64,000 bases of DNA from CALGKJ01 sp049322695 (GCA_049322695.1 JBMORW010000057.1:62001-126000); one strand, 5' to 3'. Positions 53,213 to 63,495 are shown, counted from the first letter of the stretch. Notes: generated by a model not told the origin, from the letters alone. Translations and numbers: made by a program.

Positions 53213-55981
53213 TGCGTACCAGGACCAGTATTAACAAAAGATTTCTATCTTTCTTTCGATAGTTTTAATTTTTGGTTTTGTATTATCTCCCGCATATGGA
53301 GCTGCAGCACCTACTCTTACACTGACGCCCGATATCTTTCGTGATGGGGAAGCAGTGACTGTAAAGGCTGCAAACTTTCCTGCCAATGCAGAGCTTCATT
53401 CAGTTATGATTAATGGCAAGTTTGATAAGGAATTTGGTATGGTATTAGGGAATTTCCTGATAAGATAACAATTGACAATGCTGTCTACAGCTATAACATG
53501 ACAACCTACAGGTATGAAAACAATGGAGTATCTGCAAAAACCAACTCTTCTGGTGAACTGACTTTTACAGTTCAGATTCCTATGGACTTAACACCGGAGA
53601 ACAACTACATCCAGATATGGACAGAAGGGTTCACTGCCGGAACGGAAGCAGATGCCATAGGTTATTTTACATTGAACATGGGTACAACAACACCACGTCC
53701 ATCCATAACGGATATAGCCCCTGCAGAAATCATGGCGGGAAGTACTGTTGAAGTCACCGGCGTAAATTTCGGCAAGGAAAAGGTGAAATCATTTTAACTC
53801 CTGAAAATGGTATTGCGCTATCGATAATACCAGTCAGCTGGAGTGACACCTCCATTTCTTTCAGTATTCCGGAGGATACACCGCCGGGCAACGCTTCAAT
53901 ATCAGTCAGAAGCATTGAAACTAACCTCACAAGCGACCCGAGAAGCATTACAATAATCGGAGAGGTCAAACAGCTGGAACCGGGGCTTTCCTTTTTTTTC
54001 GCAGCCTGACTCTGTGTATGCAAGTCCTAGTTTAACATTGAACTCTGCTGTGCTGGTTGCAGTTTTGGATCAGAATGGACAAGTTATCACCGACAATTCG
54101 GACGTAATCCAGCTATTTCCGGTAAATTCTTCTTTGCCTATATTGATGCAGAAAAACAAAGCAATAACTGCACAGGCTGTAAATAGAATTGCATCCTTTA
54201 TAAACCTGTATCTTCCATTTGTAGGTGAAGGCTATACTTTAATGGCACAGAACATATCTGTCCCGTCCATGAATCCTGTAAACAGTGATACCTTCAGCGT
54301 TAAAGCGCCGGATGATTATAATGCGGAAGTCGAAGTTGTTGTAGCGCCTGAGCCGGGAGTAACTGTGCCCGGGCTGGAGGGAAGCACTCTGCTGGTATGG
54401 AACGAGCTGGCAGTCAGCGGTGCGGCAGGCAGCGTAAACGGAGCAGGAACCTTCAATTTTAAAAATCTTGTTGCCGCCTCGGGCTACAATGCATCTATAA
54501 TATCTACTGACGGCAATATATTGGCAGAAGCAAACAATGTTACTTTGGCACCCAACAAGATCACTACTGTAAAGCTTGTGCCCAAGCGGATACGTATACG
54601 AGGGCCTGCCAGAAAACCGTCTGGCAGGTGTAACAGTCACACTGATGAAGCTGGATCCTAACACCAATGAATGGAAGATATGGGATGCAGCGAGCTACGG
54701 ACAGCTGAATCCTCAAAAAACGGATGCACAAGGACAATATGCATGGAATGTTCCTGAGGGAGACTATTTGGTTGTTTATCAGCTGGATGGTTACAAGCAG
54801 GCAAAATATCATGTAGGAACGGTACCGCCTCCCTGCTTTGACGTTAATATGGGACTGATAGCAGAAAAGGGAGCTTTCGTAGAAGGTGTAACAGCTGACA
54901 CCGGCGGAGCTTTCATCGAAATATCCTTTGATCAGTATGTACAGGCATCCTCTTTCTATAACGGCAATATTGCAATGAGCTTCACCGGTACAACACAGTC
55001 CAAGGATGTGACAGTACTTTCTAAAGCTCCAGTTCCGGCAATAACAGCAGTAAAGCAAGCACAGGGCATAGTAAAGGAAGGAGCACAGCTTATTATTACA
55101 GGTACAGGCTTCATAGGAACAAAGTCTGTTAAGTTTGGCAATACAGCTGCAAGTTTCCTTGTAGACAGTGACAGGCAGATACGGGTGACATGCCCTGCAG
55201 GCTCTGGTACAGCAGCAATCACTGTTGTTGCAGCAGGGGGAACCAGCAAGAGCTACAATGTAGAGTATCAGATAAGTGATACAGCCAAAGAACAGTATGT
55301 ACTGTCAGTAAGCCCAAATAGAGGAGACGGTAATAGAGGTACTACTGTCAAAATAACAGGGAAAGGCTTTACCGGCGCACTTGGAGTGAAATTTGGCTCC
55401 ATGAGTGCACAAAGCTTCAAGGTTATATCTGATACGGAGATTACAGCAGTATCATCCATGGGAATAGGTACAGTGCCTGTTACAGTAACAACACCTTATG
55501 GTAATATACTGGTATCCAACGCAACCTTCAGATTCCTGGAAAGCCATATAGAGCCTGTGGGTGTATCAGGTGAAAAGCTGAGCACTCTGGATAACAAGAA
55601 CTCTGTAACCATACCGGAAGGCGCCTTCAGCTCCTGGCAGATAGCTACAGTAATTGAGATGGATGCAGAAGCAATCAAGGGCCTGCCTGCAGGCTATAAG
55701 GTCATCGGCAGAGCACTGCAGATAGATTTTGGTGTTGGTGTTGTACCTCAAAAATCCATTGAGCTAAAGCTTGCATACAGAGCAGCTGATGTCCCAGCAG
55801 GTTTACAGGCATATATAATAAAGGTTGGAGATCAGCAGCCATTGACTGCAACAGCATCGGCAGAGCAGGCAGCAATTACTTCAAGCTGAGAGACATTGGA
55901 AAGGCAATGGATTTTGGAATAGGCTGGAACGCACAGACAAGTACAATCAGTATTGATACATCTATGGGTTATACAGAATAA
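53213..55981 (+). pseudogene. Frameshifted IPT/TIG-repeat secreted protein with stalk-domain end
   Basis: Joined frames give one secreted protein of about 920 residues. A signal peptide (MRTRTSINKRFLSF, then LSIVLIFGFVLSPAYGA) leads into Ig-like TIG/IPT domains (for example PSITDIAPAEIMAGSTVEVTGVNFG and VLSVSPNRGDGNRGTTVKITGKGF), a carboxypeptidase-regulatory-like repeat (GYVYEGLPENRLAGVTV) and a C-terminal NYFKLRDIGKAMDFGIGW typical of copper-amine-oxidase N-terminal 'stalk' domains. The frame changes near 53250, 53450, 53780, 54000 (a run of eight T), 54570 and 55880. No single frame gives more than about 440 residues. A pseudogene is most likely; repeated sequencing errors are the other option. 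Confidence 0.82.
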
Positions 55982-55988
55982 TAAGTAA

Positions 55989-56019
55989 CAAGCCTCTGTC
56001 AGAACTTCTGACAGAGGCT
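55989..56019. terminator. Bidirectional terminator
   Basis: AAGCCTCTGTCAGA and TCTGACAGAGGCTT pair exactly around 3 nt, between the IPT pseudogene and the converging lipoprotein gene. Confidence 0.9.
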
Positions 56020-56029
56020 TATATATTAA

Positions 56030-57379
56030 CTATGTATTATTTCCGTTTATAACAAAATCACCTTCAATATCAACTATCTGCCACATTTTGTTATTCTTAA
56101 TGAGTCGGAATATCATGTTTTGGTTTTGTACCGGTATTGTTACAATGATAGAATCTGTGTTTTGCTGTGAGGTAAACTTCAGGGTGCCGATTTGAAGGTC
56201 TATAAGCCAGTCTCCATGAGAATCTTCATAAACAACTTCAAGTATTCTTTCTGTATCTATGAGCTTATTGCTAATATTTATCTCACTCAGTCTTTTTATA
56301 ACATCATTACTTTCTTTATCTTCATCCCAAAGCATGTTCAATTTCAAAAAATGTTCCACCACAGCCTCGGCCTCATTGGGGTAATCACCGACATCAACAC
56401 TTGCTGATATATATTCAAAATACTCTCCATTCCATTCATAATATCTCTTTACATCAAAGTACATTACATCATAACTATATCTGCTCTGTACATACCCGTC
56501 GTAAATACCATCCTTTGTCGTTGAAGTAAGTATGTCGTAGCCAGCCCCTGTAGCAGAGGCGCTATAGGCTATCATATCAACACTGTCCTTATTCACTCTA
56601 TATAGAGCAAATCCCTCCAAGCCTGCCCCATTAGATATAGTAGCTTCTATATACTTATTATCAGCTCCACGCATTTTTACCAGATTGATATCATATACAC
56701 CATACCCCTGGCCTTCAATCTGACCTATTTCCTGTAATTTATCCTCTGCCTCTCTCAAAATATATACCTTCAATGTACAGTATTCTTCACCAAATGCTAT
56801 TATAACTTCCTGCTTTCCATCCAAGTCTATATCTTCTTTAAAGAATTTTACTGCTTTTTCATTGACATTGAGGAATTCAAAGTATTTTTTATATTCAGGC
56901 TGATTGATGCTGTTATCAGAAATATCTGTTTTGATACCGTTTAGAATGTAGCTAACCACGCTTTTATTTTTCTTGTCATTGGTGACATTTATACTTATTG
57001 CATTGCTTTCGTCCAATATTGTATAATCCCAATACCCATTTGCTTCAGAAATTGACTTAATTACCTTTTCGGCATATTCCGTCTTACTTATTTCGGACGG
57101 AAAAACCACATAAAATGTCGGATATGTTTTATTATCAGTCAGCTCAAGCTTGATTATCCTGATATTGTTGTTCTCTAATACTGACTTTACCGGGTGCTTC
57201 CAATTAGAAATATCGTCTACTATTATCATGTCCTCAGGCTTCTGGTTGCTGCTCTCTTCCAGCGACTCTTGTTCTGAAGATACTGCTGCTTGCTCATTGC
57301 TTTGACTGTTGTCAGCAATTTTACTACTGCAGCCTGGCAGCAGCAAACAGATTATTAATAAAAACACTATTATTCTCAT
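56030..57379 (-). CDS. Lipoprotein of unknown function
   Basis: The 449-residue protein has a signal peptide with lipobox LLPGC (Cys17) and a Ser/Gln/Glu-rich linker. A stretch around 190-205 (DIDLDGKQEVIIAFG) looks like a calcium-binding FG-GAP-like strand, and the C-terminal 110 residues resemble a small NTF2-like or DUF-type domain. No enzyme motif is seen. AAGGAG lies 8 nt before the ATG. Confidence 0.7.
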   Translation of the reverse strand: MRIIVFLLIICLLLPGCSSKIADNSQSNEQAAVSSEQESLEESSNQKPEDMIIVDDISNWKHPVKSVLENNNIRIIKLELTDNKTYPTFYVVFPSEISKTEYAEKVIKSISEANGYWDYTILDESNAISINVTNDKKNKSVVSYILNGIKTDISDNSINQPEYKKYFEFLNVNEKAVKFFKEDIDLDGKQEVIIAFGEEYCTLKVYILREAEDKLQEIGQIEGQGYGVYDINLVKMRGADNKYIEATISNGAGLEGFALYRVNKDSVDMIAYSASATGAGYDILTSTTKDGIYDGYVQSRYSYDVMYFDVKRYYEWNGEYFEYISASVDVGDYPNEAEAVVEHFLKLNMLWDEDKESNDVIKRLSEINISNKLIDTERILEVVYEDSHGDWLIDLQIGTLKFTSQQNTDSIIVTIPVQNQNMIFRLIKNNKMWQIVDIEGDFVINGNNT

Positions 57380-57542
57380 AGTCTTAGTCTCCTTATAATC
57401 CGACTCTTTCCATAGTATACCAAATTATTAAGATATTGAGAATAATATCTTTTAGAATCTCGCTATTCGAATAATAGCAGAAGGGAGCTGCCTGTACATG
57501 CTTTTAATGAATATTCAGAGCTCCCTTTTACTTTTTTGTGTT

Positions 57543-58424
57543 CTATTCCCAATATGTATATGCCGGAATAGGGCTGAAGCCTATCTGATAATAAAACTGC
57601 TGTGATGAGCCTACATATGCCTGTTTTGCTCCAAGCAGCCCGCAGCGTTTTATACCCTCCAGTACTGCAGCCTTAGCCAGGCCCATTTTGCGGTAATCAG
57701 GGTCTGTCGCCACAGGCTCCACCAAAGCAAAGTCTGTGCTCCTGTCATACCACATTCCGCAGTATGATGCAAAATCCCCATTAGGAGCTACAACAGCAAC
57801 ACATAGGTTTAAGTCCAGATGCGGCCCCGACAGGCTTATTCTCCTTCGCTCTATCTGCTCCTCTGTTGTCGGAGGCTCACCCTCGTGGTTGAAGCCACGC
57901 CAAAGCACCTTGTTGTATTTATATAAGTCATAACTGTCGGCAAGGCTTGTTATTGTATAGCCCTCCGGAAGTGTGTAGCTGATTTTATCCACATCTATAT
58001 CAAATACAGCATTATTCTCTTTGTCCCGTGTAGCCTTGAAGCCATGTCTTGCAGCTATACGCTGAAACTCTCGGTCACAATCAGCTATTACCAGCTTTAG
58101 CTGACCATCCTTGTGAAGACTGCTCTTAGCATATATTAGCATCTCTTCTTTTAGGAAGCTGTATTCCTTGTCAAACATGAAGTATGCATATCCAAGCTGG
58201 TCTTCATAGGTAGCTATTGCGACTATTCTGCCATCATCCTCCCATATCCCAATCTTTGATAAATTTTCCTTGTCATGAAAGGACAGCGAGAAATTCCATT
58301 CCCACCTTACCCAGTCAAAGGGCAGGGACATGCCGTCATCAATCCTTACAAGGAAATCTCTGACACGGTGAAAATCCTCAGTAAAACCGGGTTCACCGGT
58401 ATATTGACGCTGTTTTATAGCCAT
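57543..58424 (-). CDS. GNAT-family N-acetyltransferase
   Basis: The 293-residue protein has two GNAT-like halves. The C-terminal half holds the acetyl-CoA loop in ATDPDYRKMGLAKAAVLEGI (about 245-264) and ends with YQIGFSPIPAYTYW. The N-terminal half is degenerate. The substrate is unknown. GGGGGAG lies before the ATG. Confidence 0.85.
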   Translation of the reverse strand: MAIKQRQYTGEPGFTEDFHRVRDFLVRIDDGMSLPFDWVRWEWNFSLSFHDKENLSKIGIWEDDGRIVAIATYEDQLGYAYFMFDKEYSFLKEEMLIYAKSSLHKDGQLKLVIADCDREFQRIAARHGFKATRDKENNAVFDIDVDKISYTLPEGYTITSLADSYDLYKYNKVLWRGFNHEGEPPTTEEQIERRRISLSGPHLDLNLCVAVVAPNGDFASYCGMWYDRSTDFALVEPVATDPDYRKMGLAKAAVLEGIKRCGLLGAKQAYVGSSQQFYYQIGFSPIPAYTYWE

Positions 58425-58452
58425 TGCAACTCCCCCTTTTACAGCTATTATA

Positions 58453-58683
58453 CTAATAAAATTTTTTGTGCACTATAATTATAGGTAAATTGAGAACAGA
58501 AAAATATATAAAGATTGTTTTTAAACATTTTTTACACATAAGTCCTTTACGGCATTTTGAAGGCTGATTCCTTTTTAGCTGTATTGCAGGCAGATTTAAC
58601 TTGTTGAGTGTTTTTTGGATATTATCGATATAGAAACCTTTATCTTTCATTCCCGCTTCATTCAGGCAGAAAAAAGCGGACAC
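58453..58683 (-). CDS. Hypothetical Cys-containing small protein or gene fragment
   Basis: A 76-residue frame begins with GTG 5 nt after AAAGGGG and reads VSAFFCLNEAGMKDKGFYIDN, then SKCRKGLMCKKCLK, before a hydrophobic end. Upstream of the GTG the same frame continues with coding-like sequence (FNQLKLSKGDK) but without a start. It may be a short gene or the end of a larger lost one. I do not recognise it. Confidence 0.35.
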   Translation of the reverse strand: MSAFFCLNEAGMKDKGFYIDNIQKTLNKLNLPAIQLKRNQPSKCRKGLMCKKCLKTIFIYFSVLNLPIIIVHKKFY

Positions 58684-58843
58684 TTTATCCCCTTTACTGA
58701 GTTTGAGCTGGTTGAAACAGTCATAAACAGTATATAGAATAATTTTTAAGTATTATATGAATATCCAAATGCGTAATCCTGAAACCATTTTTGTGATGTA
58801 CCCGTCTAAGCTTATGAGATAGTTTTAAAGGAGAGAAAACTTT

Positions 58844-59794
58844 ATGAAAACTAAGAAAATGCTCCTGGGACTGATATTGGCTGCTGTGCTGGTATTGGGC
58901 TCAGCGCTGGGAATGGCTGATAACAGTGAAGCTGCACTAAAGGAAATAGTATATGGCTCCTTTAGCGGAACAGTCAAGGAAATCGCAGAACTGGAATCAG
59001 AGGACGGCTCAAAAATAGTGCACGCAGAGAGATGGGATGGAGAAATAGCAGATATAATCATATCAAAGGATACCTATGTAGTGGATGGAGCAGAGCTGGC
59101 CGTTGGCGCTTCCATAACAGCCTTCTATGATGCCGAAGCACCTATGATAATGATTTATCCTCCTCAATACAGCGCACTTATAGTGGCAGTAACAGGGGAA
59201 AAAAATGCAAATGCGGTAGTTGACAGGTTTGATGAAGACCTGGTCAGCTCAGACAACTCCCTGAAGCTGATACTGTCCAAGGATACACTTATAGTCACAA
59301 GAGATGGAGAAAAATATGAAGGTGAGCTATCCCATTGCAAGCTTCTGGTAATATACGGCATTACTACAAAAAGTATACCGGCACAGACAACCCCTGTGAA
59401 GATAGTTGTGCTGTCTGAAAAGACCACACTTCCGGATGTGTCTGCCATGGAAATAATAGTAAACGGCAAGGTGCTGGATGCCCCTGCAGCATATACCAAC
59501 AAAAAAGGAACAGTCATGATACCGCTTCGTGCTGTAGCCGAAGCACTTGGCTATGATGTTCAATGGTATGGAGAAACTAGGAGCGTCACACTTAGCAGTG
59601 AAATATCCATGACGATTGCGATAGACAGCTACTCCAATAAGGGAGCTGCCTCCATCCGACTGGGTACTGCTCCTGAGCTGACAGAGTCGAGAACCTTTGT
59701 ACCACTCAGCTTTTTCAGAGATGTCCTGAACATGAACAACGCCTATGTTTTTGAAGGACAGATTGTAATAGATAACGAAGAAAAAATGCAATAA
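58844..59794 (+). CDS. Secreted stalk-domain (copper amine oxidase N-terminal-like) protein
   Basis: The 316-residue protein has a signal peptide (cleavage after about residue 25), a beta-rich middle region, and two-part C-terminal stalk domain: IIVNGKVLDAPAAYTNKKGTVMIPLRAVAEALGYDVQW, in which MIPLRAVAEALG is the hallmark, followed by RTFVPLSFFRDVL. These domains are common in secreted proteins of clostridia and are thought to be structural or wall-related. GGAG precedes the ATG. Confidence 0.85.
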   Translation: MKTKKMLLGLILAAVLVLGSALGMADNSEAALKEIVYGSFSGTVKEIAELESEDGSKIVHAERWDGEIADIIISKDTYVVDGAELAVGASITAFYDAEAPMIMIYPPQYSALIVAVTGEKNANAVVDRFDEDLVSSDNSLKLILSKDTLIVTRDGEKYEGELSHCKLLVIYGITTKSIPAQTTPVKIVVLSEKTTLPDVSAMEIIVNGKVLDAPAAYTNKKGTVMIPLRAVAEALGYDVQWYGETRSVTLSSEISMTIAIDSYSNKGAASIRLGTAPELTESRTFVPLSFFRDVLNMNNAYVFEGQIVIDNEEKMQ

Positions 59795-60122
59795 CCTGAG
59801 CTATAAATCCTCCGTAGGATTGCCCGACCAAAGCCGCCTTACTAAGATTCAGTTCTCTTATTAAGGCTGCTATACCGTCTGCCAGCTCGTTATTTGCATT
59901 ATAGCCGTAAGGGTAGTCAAACATAAGCACCTTAAAGTCCTCTGCAAACCTTCTGGCATGATTGTACAGCAGGTCCGACATACCCAGACCTCCCACAAGA
60001 AGTACCAATGCCTTTTCTCCGCTGCCGGCCAGCCTGTATGTGAACTCTACTCCATTAATAAGCTTCATTTGCTTAGGAAAGAGCCTTTCAAACTCCACCA
60101 TGTCCTGTTCAAAGCTCAACAA
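59715..60122 (-). pseudogene. Alpha/beta hydrolase, 3' truncated
   Basis: The first 110 residues are a good alpha/beta hydrolase N-terminal half, with the oxyanion region VLLVGGLGMSD and the nucleophile elbow GQSYGGFIAQ. After that point, near 59800, the frame runs into the antisense of the end of the stalk-domain gene and soon stops. The catalytic Asp/His half, about 130-150 residues, is lost. TTG at 60122 follows GAGGTG by 6 nt. A deletion joining the two neighbours is the simplest explanation. Confidence 0.72.
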
Positions 60123-60266
60123 TATATTCACCTCTTCAATTAAGATATATATCTTTTGTCACACTTATGACATTATACGTGAGGTATTATAAGCTGCAGC
60201 TCATATCTGTCCATTGTGACAAGTATAGCTATTTTCATATAAACACCAACCTTCAAGAGCATAATA

Positions 60267-60307
60267 AAACCTGACCACCGGGACTCTATGGTCCATTAGT
60301 CAGGTTT
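60267..60307 (-). terminator. Terminator after the TIR-Sel1 pseudogene
   Basis: AAACCTGAC (60267-60275) pairs with GTCAGGTTT (60299-60307); the minus-strand transcript continues with TTATTATG. Confidence 0.65.
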
Positions 60308-60358
60308 CATATGCTTATCTGAATTTCTGTAATCACAATTAGATATTATTGCCTGCAA

Positions 60359-61185
60359 TTAATATATTCGCATTCTAACTAATTTATTAAGTGCTTCTTC
60401 ATGCCCTCTGTCGGCAGCTTTTTTGTACCATTCAATTGCCTTCTTTTCATCACGCCCAATCCCTTCCCCCTTTTCATACATGAGTCCTACGATATATTGA
60501 GATTTTACATGGCCTTGCTCCGCAGCCTTTAAAAACATAAAATAAGCTTCAGCAAAATTTCTCTTGTTTACTTGATCACAACCTAGCATGAATAAGTTCT
60601 CAATAATATGACCGGCTTTTGGTATCTCTTGTTTTAACGATATATTATTATCTGTTTTCCTTTTCTCTTCTTTCAATCTCGCTGCTTCTGCCGTTTTCCT
60701 CTTCTCCTCCTCCAGCCTCGCCGTTTCTGCCGCTTTCTTCTTTTCTTCTTCGTAATGCGGAGAATATTTTTCGTTAACATATTTCTTATCCAAAAACTTT
60801 TCTATTATCTCTACAAGCTATAATATATGCTGCTCCATTGGAGGTGTCAACGCATCAAGCCAGTGCTTTGAACTCAGGTAGTATTCCAATTCATTCGACG
60901 GGGTAATATTCTCAATTCTAAATGGAATTATTATTACACTATATTTTGTTGCGAGCTCCAACTCATTTGTAACTGGCCCTGATGTATTTGAATTATTGGA
61001 GAAAATTATTACCATGATTTTACTGTTCTTAATTGCTTCGTTATATATCCAGCATAGTTTTTCCCAGGTATTACATTTCTAGGTGCTATCCAGCATCTTA
61101 CTCTGTGCTGCTCCAGCATAGAACATACTGCATCTGCAACGCTTTTATCCTTAGAAGAATGTGAAATAAATACATCATGAGCCAT
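60359..61185 (-). pseudogene. TIR-domain protein with Sel1 repeats, broken by frameshift and stop
   Basis: The gene starts at 61185 behind GTGAGGG with a TIR domain: HDVFISHSSKDKSVADAVC, RCWIAPRNVIPGKNYAGYI. A one-base shift near 61025 moves the rest (EAIKNSKIMVIIFSNNSN, VTNELELA with the likely catalytic Glu) to another frame. An in-frame TAG at 60818-60820 then interrupts EQHIL-LVEIIEKF, after which the same frame continues through a Lys/Glu coiled coil and Sel1-like repeats (AEAYFMFLKAAEQGHVKSQYIVGLMYEKGEG). The joined protein would be about 276 residues. TIR domains of this type are often NAD-degrading immune effectors. Confidence 0.8.
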
Positions 61186-61344
61186 AATATCCCTCACCTT
61201 TACCTCTATAATATATGTACAAAGCTACTATTTATAACTATTATAGTAGAATAGATCCTTATACCAGTCTCCAGAATTTTTGCAGTACCATTCTGCGCTA
61301 GCTGCAATGCTAAACCGATATCTTTTAGGTCTTGCAATATATTC

Positions 61345-62325
61345 TTACTGGAAAATATCTGCAAATCTGCTATGCTTCTTTATCTTATCCAGTTCCTCAA
61401 GATAAGTCAGTTCATTTAAGCATTCCGTGTTAAGCTCAACAGCTTTTATTAGAGCATCAATGGCTTCATCCAGCATATCCAGCTTTGCATAGCAGTCGGC
61501 CTTATAGAAATAAGCCCAGGCATCCTCAGGATCAGTACTTATTATAGTATCGTAGTATACCAATGCATTTTTATAATCCTTCTGCTCAAATAATAAGTAT
61601 GCCAATGAATAATAGGGTGATGTATTGGATCGGTCCTTTTTGCTTTGATTTATATACTCAGTAACTGCATCAGCAATTCGATTCATTTCGCGATAGCTTG
61701 AAGTGATATAATATCTTGTACTCTCTTCATCCTCAGGCTTTATTTCACGGTACTTCTTAAAAAACTCAACTGATTTTTCATAATTCTTCATATCGTAATA
61801 GGTCATAGCCTTTCCCCATATGGCTTCCGAAATATTAGACTGCTTTTCGAGTGCCATGTCGTAGTATTTTATGGCCTCTTCAGATTTTCCAAGCCCCCTC
61901 AGAGCATTGGCTTTATTGCATAGCTCAACAGCAGAATTCGGCATAATGGCCAATGCCTTATCAGCATAATAATTTGCTGATTCGTTTTTATGCAGCATAT
62001 GATAAGCCCAGCTAAGATTATTATTACTTTTTGATAGCAGCACATTAAGTAAATATAAACCCTCTTCTATCCTATCCTTATTTTGAAATTTGACAACCAC
62101 TGCATTCATTCTTTCTACACTTATATACTTATTATGTACAATCTCCTTGGCTAACTCAAAAGCGCTGTCAAATTCCTCCCTGTCAAGCATTTCGTGTATT
62201 TCATCCAGCTTTTCCTTTATTTCACCTGTATTAATAAAGTAATCAGCGATTTTTCTTTCAACTAAAAAAAATCCGCCAACAATAAAAGCAAATAATATGA
62301 TAATTATCAATAGGGTTTTTTTCAT
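61345..62325 (-). CDS. Membrane-anchored TPR protein
   Basis: The 326-residue protein has one N-terminal membrane helix (residues 3-22) followed by about eight tetratricopeptide repeats (for example SEAIWGKAMTYYDMKNYEKSVEFFKKYREIKP, split over two helices). TPRs mediate protein contacts; no partner is evident. GGAGAG lies before the ATG at 62325, preferred over an ATG five codons upstream. Confidence 0.87.
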   Translation of the reverse strand: MKKTLLIIIILFAFIVGGFFLVERKIADYFINTGEIKEKLDEIHEMLDREEFDSAFELAKEIVHNKYISVERMNAVVVKFQNKDRIEEGLYLLNVLLSKSNNNLSWAYHMLHKNESANYYADKALAIMPNSAVELCNKANALRGLGKSEEAIKYYDMALEKQSNISEAIWGKAMTYYDMKNYEKSVEFFKKYREIKPEDEESTRYYITSSYREMNRIADAVTEYINQSKKDRSNTSPYYSLAYLLFEQKDYKNALVYYDTIISTDPEDAWAYFYKADCYAKLDMLDEAIDALIKAVELNTECLNELTYLEELDKIKKHSRFADIFQ

Positions 62326-62526
62326 AATCACTCTCTCCATATACTATTTTTTGGCTTTTCTGTATACTACTGGTTAACCTTACTCTTCTGTTATTAGCCA
62401 TATTTAGTTTTCATAAGTCAGTATTCTATATTATCCATAAAATTCCTGCATGCTTCCATTTTCTGACCAGATCAGTCTGTATCACGAGAGTTGATTGTTA
62501 GCTGCTGTCATACCGGGTCAAAGCAA

Positions 62527-62565
62527 AACCTGCCCGGATGGACTCATTTACCCGCCGGTCAGGTT
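62527..62565 (-). terminator. Terminator of the amidase gene
   Basis: On the minus strand AACCTGACCGG pairs with CCGGGCAGGTT with one mismatch and is followed by TTTTGCTTTG. The rest of the gap 62341-62601 shows no gene. Confidence 0.7.
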
Positions 62566-62601
62566 ATTGTACAGCATATCACATATAAAATTATCGTCCA
62601 G

Positions 62602-63456
62602 TTATATTTTATCAAAGTATCTTTCAAGACCTTCAGCAATCCCATGTACTATCTTAAGCCTGTATTCCTCTGTATTCAGCTTCCTGTCTTCCTCAGGGTT
62701 TGTCAAAAAACCCATTTCAATCAATGCCACAGGCACCTTTGACCAGTTGAACCCTGTCAAATCAGATCTGTAGTCAACCCCCCTGGAACTTCCTTCAGTG
62801 GCTAGTATCAGTTCATCCAGAATACAGCTTGCCAGCAGCTCACTTTTTTTATATATTTCCCTGGTATATGAGCTATCCTCCGCAGGGCATAAAACAGATA
62901 TTCCTGAGGTTTCAGACAGCTTATCCCCATCTGCATGTATCCTCAGAAAGACATCTGCATTTGAAGAGTTTGCAAGCTCTGCCCTTTCAATGTTGCTTAT
63001 GTTTACCTTGTTTGTTTCCCTGGTCATGACAACGGCATATCCTCTTTTTTCCAACTCCTTTTTTAGGAGTAGAGACACCTCTAAATTTAACTGATATTCC
63101 GGTGTCTTAGTGACTATGCCTTTAGAGCCGGGAGACACCTTAGCCTTGAACTCCTTTGAATTTGGTGCCACAGGCTCCTTGTCATTATTATGCTTGGCTT
63201 GATGTCCGGGGTCAATGCATATGATATAGACTTCGCTTGCCTGCTTTTCATCAATAGTAGAAGCACTGTCTTTTGGTTGAGCTTCCTTCCCTTGCTTCAC
63301 ACCAGATACCTGCTTCATAGTCTTATCAACCTTTTCAGTATGTTTATACATACCTGTTACAGTGCCTGTAAGCATGTACGAGACAGTGATATAGGAAATT
63401 ATAAAAATCGGGAGTATAGCAAAGGGCAGCAGCAAAAAGAATTTCTTTATGTTCAT
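62602..63456 (-). CDS. N-acetylmuramoyl-L-alanine amidase (CwlD-like)
   Basis: This zinc amidase (Amidase_3) cuts the bond between muramic acid and the stem peptide. It has an N-terminal membrane anchor (8-30), a linker, and the catalytic domain (about 77-284) with zinc ligands in IDPGHQ, a Glu in TPEYQLNLEVS, and FLRIHADG, and the catalytic Glu in ALIEMGFLTNPEED. Similar enzymes act in cortex synthesis, germination or cell separation. Length is 284 residues. Confidence 0.93.
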   Translation of the reverse strand: MNIKKFFLLLPFAILPIFIISYITVSYMLTGTVTGMYKHTEKVDKTMKQVSGVKQGKEAQPKDSASTIDEKQASEVYIICIDPGHQAKHNNDKEPVAPNSKEFKAKVSPGSKGIVTKTPEYQLNLEVSLLLKKELEKRGYAVVMTRETNKVNISNIERAELANSSNADVFLRIHADGDKLSETSGISVLCPAEDSSYTREIYKKSELLASCILDELILATEGSSRGVDYRSDLTGFNWSKVPVALIEMGFLTNPEEDRKLNTEEYRLKIVHGIAEGLERYFDKI

Positions 63457-63495
63457 AGATACCTCACGTTCCTGTCAGATAGCTAGGACCTGTCC

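Noticed and set aside
57481..57535. Terminator of the GNAT gene
   Set aside because: The AAGGGAGCT/AGCTCCCTT stem has its T-rich tail on the plus strand, where no gene runs into it, and the loop is long; its role is unclear.
60818..60820. TAG read as pyrrolysine or other recoding in the TIR-Sel1 gene
   Set aside because: A frameshift in the same gene and decay of neighbours make a plain nonsense mutation far more likely.
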